Notes under the pieces: generated by a model | Told to the model about the DNA's origin: nothing | Seen by the model: the letters and a program-made list of their open reading frames with translations, nothing else | The model's database searches: none | Program-made: the position numbers and the translations under genes | Source: Lagopus muta | Lineage: Eukaryota > Chordata > Aves > Galliformes > Phasianidae | NCBI RefSeq assembly: GCF_023343835.1 | Contig: NC_064447.1 | Span: forward strand, 8,014,001 to 8,078,000 | Length of the DNA: 64,000 bases | Direction: 5' to 3' | In this document: positions 38,791 to 53,498 of the stretch, in pieces | How positions within the stretch are numbered: the stretch's first letter is position 1 | How the letters are laid out: every line of letters begins with the position of its first letter

Positions 38791-41700
38791 GCAGGAATCT
38801 TCCCATTTACATGCCTCAGAAATAATTCCTGTGAATTTAATTAATCACAGTTTACATGGTAATAACCACTGAAATATTTTTTATGGGTAAATAATGTACA
38901 TCTCCTGCTGTGGAGGGATCTGCTGGTTCCAACACTCAATTATTGCATAATCTACTTCCCATTAAGTGATCATAGAATGAGACCAAAAATAAACAACAGT
39001 AGAGGGAATAATTAGCAGCTACTTTGTGTCCGGGGCACAGGACAGGTCTTAATGCTCCTTAGGAGCCCAAGCAGTTCAGGACAGTGTGGTTTTTTGATAC
39101 TACAGAGGGAATGTCCAGCTGGCAGCACACTGCCGTGCATAGAGACCTGAGCTCATCAGTATAGGAGGGCTTCAACATAAATGAGTGAGGCTGCTCAGCC
39201 TTTGCTACCTGATCGAGTCTTCCGTGTATGTCTGACTGTAAGCTATACTGTGAGAGGGCTGGGAATGCCAGGCTGAAAGGTTTTGTATGTCTGCAAAAGA
39301 GCAGGGCTGGGAACGGACAGGATCTCATTTACCTAGTGCTGGGAATTATCTGCTGATGCTGCAGCAAGACAATTATTTTGCTGAAATGGTCCAGGAACCA
39401 TCTGCTTAGGGCAGGCCTGGTATTTAGCCTTTGGAAAGGTGCAATGCCAGCCCATTTAGTAGCCACAGACAGTGTCACAACATGCACAGGGAGAACTGAT
39501 CCAAAATGAGGTGACGTCTGGCTGAGTCCTGGCCCCTCACTGTGATTGTTCTGAACGACAGTGTACTTTTTCCAATTTGTTTCCTTTTCCTCCCTTGTCT
39601 TTGCTGGTTTTACTTTTATTTAGTGTTGTATTCTACGTTGTAATTATTTCAATCTATAATGTTGCTGCTTGCCTGACTCCCCCAGCTCCTGGCTGCCTTG
39701 AGGACCAGCACTGTAAACAAGTCATGGTGTCTCTCAATAGCAAGGCTCTGGCTGAAATAACTCCCTAAATAAATAAAAGGCAAATTAGATATTGGAAAAT
39801 AACTTTAAATAACATCTGAATTCCTGGGGAGCTACATCTTACATCTCTGTTAGGGACAAATGGGTTCAACATAAGTAATACTTCCCTGGAATGAAAAATA
39901 AAGAAATGCAGCTCACCAGCCTCTACAGGCTGGAACGAGAATAGACTTTGGTGATAAATAAAAGCAAAATGCAAAGATGTCCCTGGGTGGCAGATGGGAG
40001 CAAAAGATTTAAACATCATTGGACTATAAGCACTATCTCTGAAATGTGCCTTAGCTTGCCTCCAGATATCAGCTTTGGATATGACAGGTCTAGCTTTTTC
40101 TCTTGTGTAATGGGAAGAAGCTTAAAGCCCTTCACTGAGGCAGCATTACTGGGAGCTCTTTGCAGTACGTGGTAGACTGTGACCTTCCCAGATAGAGCTG
40201 TGCCTTTCAAACACATACTTGTGCTGAATTCTAAACTGATTAATGAAACATAACTAGTTGAAATTCTCTGAATGGCTTTCTTTCTGGTCTTTCCTCATAC
40301 TGATGTAATGCTAAAATCTTCCCTTGTTCCCACTTCACATGACCTTTCTTGCCTTTTGATTGTTACCCTCTGTTGTGTGCGTTGTTTGATACTCACCCCT
40401 TCCCCATACCTACTTCAGGAGTTTATGACTGGACAAGGCCCAGACAGGTGTGTGCCTTTGCTCCTGGTGTCCTTCCTCTCCTCTGCATGAGTTTCCCGTC
40501 CCTTTGGTTCTGACACAACATACTCCTGTCGTTGGGTGGGCAAACCGGCTTGCTTTGTTACTTCCTGAGTCTCTGTCAAAGTAGGACCCTTCAGTGCCAA
40601 GTCTGTGACTGTGGTCAAGCAGCTGAGCTCACGACAGCCCGTGCCATCAGGGAATGTGCTGATATGTGCCGTGTGTGCTGCATCAGAGCTTGAAGCATGG
40701 ACTAATGCTTTTGCTGTTCTGCTCTCCTTTGTTCTGCACTTCCCAGTTACTGATAAAGAGCATAGCTACTGCCATCGCTGCCCCACTCTTCAACTTCCTT
40801 TGCTTATCCTAGGTGTGTGTCCTTCCTGAAGAAAAGCTGATTCTGTTTCAAATATCAGAGCACTTGGTGGAGTAGGGAAAGCTCTTCCTTTACAGGGCAC
40901 TGTCTTTACCTTCTGCTACTCAGGCCAGCGACCTGAAAACCTCTGCAGGGCTCAGAAACATGAGTGGTTTTGCTCCTTCTCTGCCAAAAGCACTCCTTAG
41001 CCCCCATATCAATGTGCTGCACTGTGCACATGGAGTGACACAGGGGAAGTGATTTCAGGAGCTTGGTAAGGAGTAAGTTGGGTAGCTGCTCTTAATGCCC
41101 TGTCTCCTTTATTTTCAGATAGAGATGACATTTTTCTTCTTTGTTAAAATGAAGTCCTTGATGGGCCTGCTAATGAAAATCAGCCTAAATTCTCTACCCA
41201 TCCGGCTTGTGCTGCAGCCTGGTAATGAATTAATAGCAGCTCCTGAAGAGGGCAGCATGGGTTAGCTGATGCTCCTTCTGTGAAATTGTACTTCGTATTC
41301 TAGCCATGTCTAAGGCAGGGCTGGTGAAATGTAGAAGAGCATTGAAGGAATTGGTACTAAAACTCTTGGCTCTGTGATAAGATGCCTGGACTGTGCAGAC
41401 GGTGTTATCCCCATTCCTGTTACCGTAGGAGAATATGCCGCTCACCACTAGCTGTGCTTCCTTGCCATGGGCTGTCTGACATGAAAATGAGTGGTGCTGG
41501 TGTGACCTGCCTGCAGAACGGTCCCTCTCTGTTGTCCAGCAGAGTGCACAGGCACAGAAGAGAGCATGTACGAAAGCCCAGCTCTTCGCTTCTGGTGGAT
41601 TTGATGATTCTAGAGTTAATTGTTGAGCACTGATGTAGTAATCAGCTTCTGTGGAATGTGTACAAAATAACAAAATGAAAACACAAAGCCCTTAAATCAA

Positions 41701-44700
41701 GGAGCTTGCACAGTGATGTGGTATGAGGCGCTTTTCACTAAAAGGAAGACGTTGGGAGACCCAAGGGAAAGGATCAGCTTAGTTAACGAGTGCTGGGACT
41801 TCCATGCCCGTCTGTTTTCAAGTAATGAATGAAAACCTTTTTTTCTTCAAAGCAGAAACCAGGATGGTGAAAGCATACACAAGGTCTGGAAGATCATGTG
41901 GAAGTATTTGTGACATTTACATTAATACCAGATGAATAATGAGGATTAATGTTCATGGGAGCAATAGGAGTGAATATCACAATGATTAGGCTATTATTGT
42001 AATGAGTTTTCAGGGGAGGATGGTGACAAATGATTTATACACTATACAGTGATTTCTTCTGTGTATTGAGAAGATAAGCAACTCTGGCACTTTTCTGCAA
42101 GAATTTGGGATGTTTTCTTATTCCTGAAGTTGGCCAGTTAGCTAGTCAATTTAGAGGACAGGAAGGAGGAGAGCATGGGGTAAAGGAAAAGGATGCTGTT
42201 TTTCCTTTCCTTTACTGGTGGGAGAAAGCTGTTATGAACCTGGCAGCCTCACTGAGAAAAGTGAGGAGAGCTCTGTCTGGAGATGTGAAATAGGGACAGT
42301 TTTACGAGCACCAAAATTCTCTCAGGCAGTAAGGTGTGAATGCTGCTTCATCACCAAGCTTTGCCTTTCTGCTGTTCAGGCACCAGCAGCTGTTTTCTAT
42401 TCTGGTTCTTGGAACACAAACTTCCAATGGTAAGGACAGTTTCCCACACAGTATATTGTACAGTATGTAGCTGCAGGAGGCCATAACTGTAGTGTGCAAG
42501 GAGTCACTGTTGTGTGTGATAGAGATTGTGCAGAAACAAAGGAGGAGCAGGTAAGAAAAAGCAGTTGCCATTCTGCATGCATAGCATTTTACCCTTTGCC
42601 ACCTTTTCCTGTCCTTCTAAGCACTGAATGTAATTGTTGCTATCTATGATGCTTGACCACTTCTCCATAGATTTTTCTCCCACGTCTGTAGGCTGACGAG
42701 TGCTGAGGCGTTGTGGTGTTCTTGTGCAAAGCCTGTTCCACCAGGTGACATCAACTCTTCAGAACTTACAGCAGAGAACAGGGAAGCTACCCAGTATCTC
42801 ACTGAGAATGCAAAAATGATGCAGCATTCGAAGCTCTCACTGTAGATAATGAAGTTCTTTTATTGGCTTATTGATAGAGTGACCAGGCCAACAGCTATAG
42901 AAATTCTTTTTTTTCTCCTTTCTCCTCTCCTATGGAATGACATTTGGATCCTTTTCAGATATTTTATGCTTTAGAAGCTATGTGGGTACCTGGTTCCTGT
43001 CTGCAGCCTCATTAGTTAACTGAACAACTTTCTACCTGTGATGCCTTCCTTGGGAAAGGCGACATGACATCACTTTTCGAAAATGAAATCAAATGTTTGG
43101 TAATACCAATAATTTTCATTATGAGCCAAAAAATGAAAATAAGTTCAGAGCGCTTCCATTATGGATATTTCAGCTCCTTCCCTCTCAACCAGGACTGTCA
43201 GCTTGTCCCATCTGCTGTGTGCTTTGCATGCTTACACCTGGGCAGCTAGTAAATGGGAGAGTGCTACATAGCCTGAGCAAGCCCTGCTCTCTCTAATTCA
43301 TGCAGCAAGCTAAGGCCGAATGATGAGTTAAAAAGCCAACTCTGGCACTGCTGCTTCATGTGTGTTTCAACCGTACCCATTCTGGAGTACAATGAAATCC
43401 AAGGTGTCATCTTTCAGGTGACAAAGTCCTGTGTGTCCTTCTGTTTTCAGACTGAGAAATGAGTTTGGAACAAGTTTCCAGGTAACAGTTGCCAGAAAAC
43501 ATTCCTTGGATTTCTGCATAGTTTTTGCAATCCATGAGCAGGAGCAGTATTTTGTCACAGCAAATAGCTCTGTGCTTTGCATCAGGTTAGCAGGCTCTTT
43601 TTTTTCCTGTGTAAATACTGTCATTACTTTCCTATCATCATAATTCTCAATCCTCAGATGACAATGTTGGTTTACCAGAACTCTGTCCAGGAAAGATGCT
43701 GTGTTCAGATTGCAGTCTGGCAGAGAGGTACTGTTCTCAGCCAATGCTGATGGTGTCCCTGGGCACACCTCCACCCAGGAACTGATGACAGATACAGAGC
43801 ATGAAAAGAGCATGAGCGGATGGGACGGGAGTGACCTTGTGCTGGCTGTGCTTGTTTCTGAATTCAGAGCAATCCAGACGAAGAGTTGGTCTGGAAATAT
43901 GAAACTGGAAATGTATGTAACCCTGGGCAGAAATACCTAGGGTTAAAATGCTATCAGTCTTACACCAGAGAGCTTTATTACATGCCATTCAGACACACAC
44001 ACTTTTGTGAGAAACGTCCCCCATCAGCGCTTCTGTTTTATTTAAATAACCCGAATCATGAAGGGCAGCTGGTAATCCACATTAAAGCAAGACTCTACAC
44101 TGCTACATTGCCACTTGAATGCTTAAATACCCCAGAGGTTTTTGTGTGGTTTTGTTCAGGTGACTGATCTGTATGTGCAGCTCTGAGGGTCTCTTGGCCT
44201 GGTCTAGAATGCAAGCCAGACTTGATTAACAATTATTTGTGTTCCGATCTTACTCTGATGCTCAAATCAGTCTCTTTTTAAAACTTTGATGACAGTTTTC
44301 AAATAGCTTCATGGTAAGGCAAGTGTTGGATTGGGAAGTAACTCCTGGTACAAGGAGAGCTTCTGTGTGAGGCACTCGTTTTGAGTGGGAGCACGTCTGC
44401 TACGACCACTGAGTTTGTGGGCAGGCAACAGTTGGTCTTCTTAGGTTTGTGATTTGATAATGTCCTGTCAGAGAGATTGTCTTGCCTCTTTCCTAGTGCT
44501 TCCTGATCTACAACTGTATTGCAGAACTGCCTGATTCAGTTCTGGATTAACTTGCCCTTTCCTTCATACTGCAATACATGTTAACCATAGATCTCTGCTG
44601 GGGAAATCCAGTGGAGCGCCCTAGTGGCAGATAACTGGGCACCTTTAGTGTCATCCTGCTGAAGCAACTTGACACCAGCAGCAGAACAATATGCTGCATT

Positions 44701-47700
44701 CACATCACACTGTTTGTTTTGCAGACAGAATAAGGAGGAGAGACCCTGCAGCAAGCACAGCAGGTCAGGAGCCTTTGGGCTGGGCAACCACATGCATCTC
44801 CTAAGAGACAGGGGTAGTAAAGGCCAGGGTTCTGATTGTAATGGCTGAGTAAGGCAGGGAGGCAAAGTGAGACTGTCCTGACAGTGAACAGAGAATGTCC
44901 TTGCTATGTGTAATTGTCTTGTAGCTCCGAAGAGCCTCTTCTGTTCCCTGCTCTCATCTGTCCTTGACTCCTGATCCTTGTGTCTGCCCTTGCTGGCCTT
45001 CTGCTTTTGTTCTGTTTCTCAGTTAATCATTCTTTGTCTTCTGTCTCTTGATCCTGCCATGTAAAACATTGGCTGTATATAATAAAATCAATGAAATTTC
45101 TACTTAGACATTACATGTCTGACCAAACAGTGGAGTCTGAGTAAGGCAAAGGCAGCCCATAATTAACCTCTTACAGACGTGCAGATGGGTTGTCTCACTG
45201 CACAAGGACTTGCTCTATCCAGACGGGCTGGCTCCCTCGCTCTTGCCTTGCAGGAGCCACTGAATTTTGTTGCTTGGAAGTCTTTCTTTGTATCTTTGTA
45301 ATGAGGTGCACAGCAACAACTTTCATCTCATGTCAGCTGGCAGTTTTAAGCCAGAAGACTGTGCAAGTTTTTCCAGGTGCCCTCAGAAAGAGGCTGAGTT
45401 TAGCAGCTTAAGCCATGCACTTTTCAGAATCAAACTGATTTTCTCCTGCATGCTCTATGCCTCCCAGTGGAGTCCCCACACTGCCTATAGACCCATGTGA
45501 TTTCGTAGGCTGAAGTTCTTAATCTGATTTCTGTCTTTTGTTATCTTCTAGCAAGTTTGAATGGATGTTCGAATTTATTAAGTTTGACTTTCCAGGAGTG
45601 GTTGCCAGTAGCATAATGAAACAGTTAACTAAATATATGAATGCAGCTTGCTTCAGTGTAATTAGAGACCTATAAAGTACATTTTAGTAAATTGAAAATG
45701 TTAATTAAGGCCCACATGCTTATACATTTTTAGTTTTGTAACATTATCTGTGATATTGGAGTGCCGAGACAAGGGCTAGACATCAATGTGCTCTTGGAGC
45801 AAACCAAGCCATCTCACCTGTTTTGCTGGCATTGGTGGGCCAAGCTGTGCTTTAACATAGCTAATAAAGTATGAGTGGGAAGATGAATCCACATGGTTGG
45901 TGCAAGTTCCAGAAGCTCCTGGTGCAGAATGGGCTGCAGTAGTGACTGGCTGGGCAGTGATGAGCGGCTGGTGGCGCAGTGGCTTGGGTGCTTTCCTGCA
46001 ACTTGAAAAATTCAGCTGTGTTGCTCCAGGCCTTGTGCTCAGGTTATGCTGAGAACATTGGTTATTATGGAGAGGAAAAGGAGTGAGGGGGGCAATGAGA
46101 TCATGGACATCAGGTGTCCCTGCCCTGCAAGACAGATGAGTGTGTGTGTCGTTCTGTCCTTCCAGCGTGTGGCTAATGCAGTTCAGGAAAACAGGGGTAA
46201 TGAAATGATGATGAGAGAAAAAGGAAGGAAACGTGGAAACTTTTTTATTCTAGTCTCTAGGAATTAATTCTAGCAAGTGAAAAACACTGAATCTTTCTGG
46301 TTTTGACTGTAGTAGTGCTTCTTTTACAGCACTTGGCCTTTTTGCCAGTTGAATCAGCCCTGTTTTTGTGCCAACTTTGGTGAGCAGGTTTTGAGGGGAA
46401 GCACTCATATTTAAGGCAGGTGAGCGCACTGAAAAACTCAGAACAGAGAAGCTCAGGCAAAACAAATCCAGAAGAGACCAATAGGAAGATGTTATTATAG
46501 TTGCAGTGGCTATCCCTGAGACAAGAGATGGAGGAATGTGATGCAGCTCAGCAGTCAGTGTCTGTACAGTAGGGCTGTTGGTCTTTCCAGAAGGTGCTTC
46601 AGCAGAGCAATGCGCTCTAGGCTATATGCAGCATTCTGGCTTGTGGAGGCAGAATCTATTGTTTCTTCTGTAGGCAAAATAAGCACTTCCTAAAATACAG
46701 ATTTAATGTGGTCTCCGTGAAAAATATCCACTCCTGTTACAGTGTGCATGGAAGAGTAAACTGTCCCTACTTGTGTCAGGTCAGCTGCACAGTGGGTATC
46801 CAGGCTGCCAGTGTACCCTGCCTGTGCCCTTTGGAGTAGCAGTGCACATCTCTCTGTAGGCCATAATTCTGCACAGTGTAAACAAGGTACATGAGAAAGT
46901 GTTCACTGATGCATCTACTTTTCATTGTCTTCTACAATCGGAATCTGTCAGTCTACTCTTTACACAGAGATGTTCATGCTTGGAAATGCAGTGTTCTGCA
47001 CTGCGTTGGCCTGGCAGACTGTTATGAACTCCTCTCTGCTCCAAGTGGGTCACATCCATTCGGGACTCCAACTTGCCTCCTCTTCCACTGGAAAGAATAT
47101 CTGTCTGTTTGTTCTGCCATTAAAAAAAAAATCTTCACCGGTTCCCAGTTTATCACAAGCTGCTCTTGACCATTTGGGTTTTCTTGTTTCATAGATATTC
47201 CCCCAAAAACTGAGGAAACAGCCAAGGAGTAAGGACATTTCCTAGGATAATGGAAATCAGCTTTTTGATGAAGTTCATGTGAAACCTTGGCTCCACTGCA
47301 GCTTAACAGAGCTGTGTCAAGGCATCTTTTCAACTTTAAAAGTATGACATTTATTCTCTCAGAGCTAACCTGACTCCCAGAATGTATGCACAAGTAGGAA
47401 ACTTATCAAGGGACATTCATTTTCTCCCAGTGGTCATGTTCTTGTGCAGTTTTGATTAAATGTGACTGTCTGAATGCAGTTAGACCAAGTGAGACACTGA
47501 CTCACAATGTCTTGGGGCCCTCAAAAGAAACCCTCATCGCATTGCCCCAAATAGCAACCTATCCAGACTCAGGTTTCATGATAGAGCAGTGAAGAATCGT
47601 GGGGAGTTTCTGGGTGTTTTGCTTAGCCAGATCAGAAAACCAAGGCTTAAGTGAACACCAGACACCTGAATGTCAGTGACACACTGCACAGGTAAAACTA

Positions 47701-50700
47701 TTCACAGTCCTAGATTCAGGATTAGGTGAAACATACTACATGGCAGACTTCAGGGTCAAGCATCCTGAGCAGACTGTCAGAATGCAGCAACTGGAGACCC
47801 CAAGGCTCAGTTTCCTGGAGAGGTTCTCTGTGCACCGAGACCAAAGCAGACATTACATCACCGTCTGTTCTTTGAGCCCTTGCAGTCATCATTGCTATTG
47901 CCTCAATGAAGGTTATGGAATGCCACCTTACACTGCTTCTGAGGCTTTCTCCTAATGAACAGGAAATCTCCAGCCTTGGGGTGAACCGGTTGTCTGCCTT
48001 TACTGTTAGTAGAAGACTTATAAAAGAGGCTCATATTTTAAATATGGTGCAATGACATCAATAGTAATAATTATTGCATGCATCAAAGCTTTGGAGATTA
48101 GCCACAGATCATGCATCTAAATAGCAAATGGTTATAATAGCTGTAGATGTGGAACATCAAAGTCTGAGGAAACGTTGCTCTGTTATAAAAAATACATCAG
48201 AAAGATCATCCCACTCCAAGCAAAGTGCAGAACTGTAGATGTGCATGGAACAAATGCAACATATTTCATACTCATTTGGGTGTTTCAACTAGGGGAAAAA
48301 TTGATTCCACAGCTCCAATTACCAATCCACAGTAAGTAAAGATTATATTGAAATTATAAGATTTCGCACAGTGTTAGGCTTACGTTGACTCCTCCTGGTG
48401 GAAATGTATTTGTAATTAGGGCCCAGAAAAGCAAGGAGTGGTATTTGGGGTTTTAATTTTTTATATGTGCCCTGGTAGAGAGGAGAGTGGCTGAGACTGC
48501 ACAAAATTCTTAAAACGGTGATGTTTCAAATATCCTTCTGCTGAGATGAAATGGTTTTCTTGTAGATTAAAGGAACTGCACTGCTGTTTTCTTTGTTAGG
48601 AGAAAATCATTCCAAAGCAAGAAAAACCCAGACGTTCACCACTGAGCCTCAGAACGGCTGCTGGAATAAGAAAATGCAAAACAGTCATTTGAACAACAGA
48701 ACCTCTGAACTCAGCAACTGGAATTCCCAATTACAGACATACTGCTGTTTCTCCTCCCTCAACACAGATGTTTAGCTTGATCACTCCCCCAGCCCCAGTG
48801 AGACAAACGCTGTGAAGGATGCAGAGCTGTGCATGCTCCGACAGCTACTTCAAAGGCCCAGACCAGCCTGTGCCTCAGCCACCAGACTGGAGGAAATCAG
48901 AGACCCTCATTAAAGTTTCAGAAAAACCTAACTGGTACGAGGACGGCACTCAAAAATGTATTCAGGGGAAAACAAATATTGTTTTAATGCTATTAATAAT
49001 TGATGAGTTGCCAGCAGAGATCCTCATAGCATTAGGGGAATTGAAAATTAAAGGCACAAAGGCACTACTTTAAGAAAACATTGTGGTAAATAATTAATAC
49101 AGAACAGGCCTATTGGAATCTGAAGAGTGTAGCTTTTAGTTTATCTTGTCAAACCTGTGCTTTCTAATACCACAGTTTCTTCCAGAATGAGAGTGTGGTC
49201 ATTTTCATTTCATATGGACAAAAGCTCTCGTTGTTTCTGCTGCTCAGTTGATATCATTAACAGGCTTCTGCATTGGTTGTGTTGAGCCCCTTAGCATCAT
49301 CCTGGGTAGCATAGCTAAGCACCCAAAGATTATGGCTTTTTGAGATCAAGAGGGGAAAAAAGATGCGTAATTATTTATAAAAACAGAATAGAACATGTTC
49401 CTGTGTCTGTCTCAGGGAAACAACTGTTTGTCAGGATCAGACTGGATCAGAGGAAGAAACCCTGCCAACGTGTGCTTAGCAAAACGAGGTATAAATAGCT
49501 GTGAGAAGCATCTTGGGATGTGTAACACTCAGGAGCAGTGACTGCTTCAGTTTTTGTGTCTCTGGAGAGATGTGTTTGCAATGGTGAGGCCAGTTGTGGA
49601 GGCTGCACCAAATAAATAATTCAGTGGCTGGCACCTTCCCTATGCATTCTTTCTGATAGGGATCTTGAGGACAACAGAGCAGCCCAGCACTCCACAGAGC
49701 ATAAGCCCATTAGAATGACTAAAGAAAGGCTGATCATAAAATGTATTAAAGGAAATAAATACTGAATTTTTGCATCTCCTTCCAAAGCAGTTCCCTACCA
49801 CCACAATGTGCAGAGTTGTGAGAGCACAGTTCAGAGACATGGCTGAAGAGTTCAACTGATGCACATTTCCTGGCATGGAGAGATAACGTAGATTCAAAAC
49901 AGAACAGTGAGCACTGTGTTAGCTAGCAGAGCTTCTGCTGTCTCTGAAAACCTGTGCTGCTGAAGGGCGCATGAGCTCTTAAAGCCCCAATTTATTCCAG
50001 TCTATTTCTATCCTTTAGGCTGTTGTAACGAAGCAGCTAGTAAGTCAGGCATAATTGCTGGCAGGCATTCTAATTTAGGGAACTGCACAAGAGCATCCAC
50101 AGAACTATATTTATCATTTCATTCCTTTAAATAAAGCAAAAGTGAATGTGGTTTCTTCATTACAAATGTCTGGGAGTGTCTTGCACGCGAAGGGCCTGTT
50201 GAGATTGATGGAATTCATAAAGACCCTTTATTTACTACAACAAAGTTAATAATTAAGCAGAAGAGAGAACAGTCACAAATGCTGTTATAAAATAATTCTT
50301 GCCCTGGTTCCAAGCAAAAATTTAAATGTAAATTAGTGATTGAGAACGCAAAGATGATCTGCTGTAACTATAAACAGAAGTTCATGTTCTCTATTCTGGA
50401 TGAAGTAAATACAGCAGTCTGACATTGCCTCAACACACTGCTGAGCGCACAACCACCCAGATGCCAGCTCTCAGTCTCACACAGCTGCTCCTTTTACCAT
50501 CTCCTGTGCAGGAACAACATTATGGCAGCTGCCCCACGCTCTGTCCTTTCACCTCTTTTCCTGCCCCATCTCCCTCTTGCTGCTCGGCCTTCCTGCTCAG
50601 AGGTTGGCAGGGTGAACTCCTCCTGCTTCCCACGCTGCCCTCTTGTCACTTAAAGATGCTTGCTCTGGGAGCTTCATCTCCATCAGGCAAAGCTGAGAGA

Positions 50701-53480
50701 CGGTCTGAGCCGACTGAGCTGAGCAGTGAAACAAGCCAGTTATCTCGATCAGAAGCAAAATCAAGGAGTGATTGGTTGCCTGAACTTACATTCCAATTAT
50801 CTGTGCTGAGTGGCTTCTGTACATCATTGCCCGTTTTTCTGAGTGTTTTTATTTAAGCTGATAATGGAAAATGAATAAAGCTTTAGTTCTGCTCTGATTT
50901 TAACACTCATGGAAAATGTCTGAAGATGAGCATTTTTGTGTTCAAAACAGTTATGATTAATATTTAATTTGCTGGCATCCAGCAAAGGGATTATTTTTCC
51001 TCTAATATTGCTCAACTTTGTAATTACGAGAACTGTCTTCTCCTGGTTTATACCTGATGTCCCAACATCACTGTGACCGCCGTCTCGCCGTGATGAGGTT
51101 ACCATCATCTGAAAGCTCTGCTCTTGGGAAGAGGTCCAGGCTGGGACCTGTTCCACATCTCCAGAGGACAGAGGAGGTCTGCAACTGGTGCATTTAAACT
51201 GCAAAGTGCAGCCATGTCGTGGCTCCAGGAAAGAGTGACATGTGCTTGCTGCTGCAAGTCCTCCAGCCGTGAGCAGATTCCAGTTCTGGGATCATACTGC
51301 CCTTCCTCTTTCAGCCTGATACCTGATAATTTCTCTGGTGTCTTGCGATTCCTGTGTTGTGAACGCAGGCAAGTGAACATTCAGTGTGCTCTGGTGATTC
51401 CTCCTGCTGGGGATTGCCCTCCTTTCTGGCTGGCTGTAGCTTCTGCCTGAGTTTTGTTGGATGCTGCTGAGGAGGGTGCAGGACTCTGCCTCGCAGGGAA
51501 ATGGAAGCAAGTGGCCAATTCACACCCATTCTTCCCAAGACTAAGCTCCCAATGCTTCCTTCACAAATAGGGCTACAACCTGTGCCTCAGTTGTCTAAGT
51601 GATTAGCCTTCCTATTTGCAAAATTAGGTCTACTTGCTCAGAGAACAGCTACAGCTTAGAATCGAATTCAGCCTTTAGAATTAACCCATCTGTAATGTCC
51701 ATTAAATCTGGATTCCCCTGACCAGTCATGCAAGGTAACGTCTCGTCTTAGTACCATATTCATCTTACTCTGTCAGTTTTACCCAGCTCCTAAGCACTCA
51801 GTAATAGCAAGACTGTCAGGGGGTAAGTTATTCATTAGTTTTCATTCACTTGAAGAATATATTGTTGCCATAATATGGCACATTGCACTGGGAACAAACT
51901 CCCAGTGCAGACGGGGCTTAGATTCATTTTTCAAACACTGCTGTTAATGCGTGCCTTGTTTGAAGGGAAAAGGTCTTGCTGGAACTTCATTTTAAACATT
52001 ACTTTGACAGAGCTTAGTGGGCAGTTTTCATGTCCTCTGATAGCTGCAGGACATACGGGTGCTGGTGACAGGGATGCAGAGCATTAACCCGTATGGCTGT
52101 GGGGCTAGTACTTGATGCTGAGTTTTCATTCGTGCATCTAAAGCCAATCAGATCAACCTCATCAAAATCCACTTGCTCAGCAGCTGACTACAATAGCTGC
52201 TGACAACTTAGCCTCCATTCCACGGCTATCAGCAGAAAGCCCAGGCTGAAACAAAGTTAGCAGTGATGAGAACAGCATGAGTATCACCTGTGAACTGAGG
52301 ATAAATAATAAGGCAAGACAAACATGAGCCACACAGAGGGTAATTAAAACTACAGTACCAAGGGATGCTTCTAAATGAGAAACATAATCTTCACAGTGAA
52401 ATTGCAGAATGATGCCTCTCAGCATGTTAATTCTGCCCAAATTAGAGCTGCTTAAAAAGAAGTGGTGACATCCTCAGCCATGTGCCTGCTTTTCCAGCTG
52501 CGAGCTGTTTGGTGGCTGCCATTTTGTTGGGTTATTCCTTCATGTTTAGAAGCAGGAGAATTATTGAAGCAGGTGAGAATCAGGATCTCTGTGGAGTTCA
52601 TGCACCTTTCATGGGAAGCTTGGAGAGCAAGCACAGAAATCTTCCAGGAGATAGGATCTTTTTTAATGATGTAGGATTGCAGTTGGTCTGTTTAATTCAA
52701 CCCGAGTGACATAATATCTTTCATTTGGACTTATTACTGGCAGAGCAGTTAGTCAGTTGGAAGCAGACCTAGGGCAGGGCATTTTGTCATTATTTTAAAT
52801 TTTCTCTATCTGACAAAATTGAAGGTCTTGAAGAGAGTAGAGCCATTGTAAAGGATAGAGCATCAGAGAATAGGTCACATAGTGTATTAAAGAATGAAAA
52901 TTGATTCATTCTTTCCTCTGTTGAATAAGCAGCTGTACTTTGGTCCCTGTGATCCATGAAATAAGCTGTCAGGGAAATAGGAAAAGTGCCACATTTGAAC
53001 TTCACTCATTGATTCTGTTCTGATCTGAGGTGCGGCATTAAAATACATTACAGTGGGTGCAGAAGCTGCAGCAGTGGCTGGGCCTAGCTTGCTAGTCAGT
53101 TGTCTGCATTACTTGTTATTAAATTAATCCGTGCTTTACAATGCCTGGACTCATTTACTTAGGTCATCTGGTCAGAGTCAGCTAACGAGGAATTTCTCCA
53201 AAGCGACGTTTATTAGACTTAAATAAACCCTGGGTACAGAGGAGACGTGGGAGGAGCGGTTCTAACAACATCTTTTGGCCTCCCTATCTGGAGAACTGAT
53301 TTTCAGGCAATTCAGATATCCTGACAGTGATCAATGTCTGAAGGTGTAGCAGAGAGTTCTGGAATGTGGGATTACTAGACAGAGCACGTCAGGCCAATTA
53401 GTGCCTGCAACTATAATATTCTGCTTAGCTGCAAAATTAAATGAAGGACGTTCACACCACTGAATAAAAATCACACTGAG
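38791..53480. other. Gene-poor intergenic DNA
   Basis: No coding exon chain, tRNA or rRNA recognised across nearly 15 kb. Open frames are short and overlap on both strands. Several AT-rich stretches with homeodomain-like TAAT cores (for example 38830-38900, 41920-42020, 45600-45770, 50200-50320) could be regulatory, which cannot be settled without alignment. Confidence 0.45.
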
Positions 53481-53484
53481 ATTC

Positions 53485-53498
53485 TTTTTTTTTTTTTT
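53485..53498 (+). repeat. Poly-T tract
   Basis: Fourteen consecutive T, with AT-rich flanks. No associated retroelement recognised. Confidence 0.9.

Noticed and set aside
41230-41673. 147-codon open frame on the minus strand
   Set aside because: No recognisable domain and it ends in ordinary unique sequence; length is within what chance allows in 64 kb.
50425-50856. 143-codon open frame on the plus strand
   Set aside because: Ser/Leu/Pro-rich low-complexity product with no domain or exon support.
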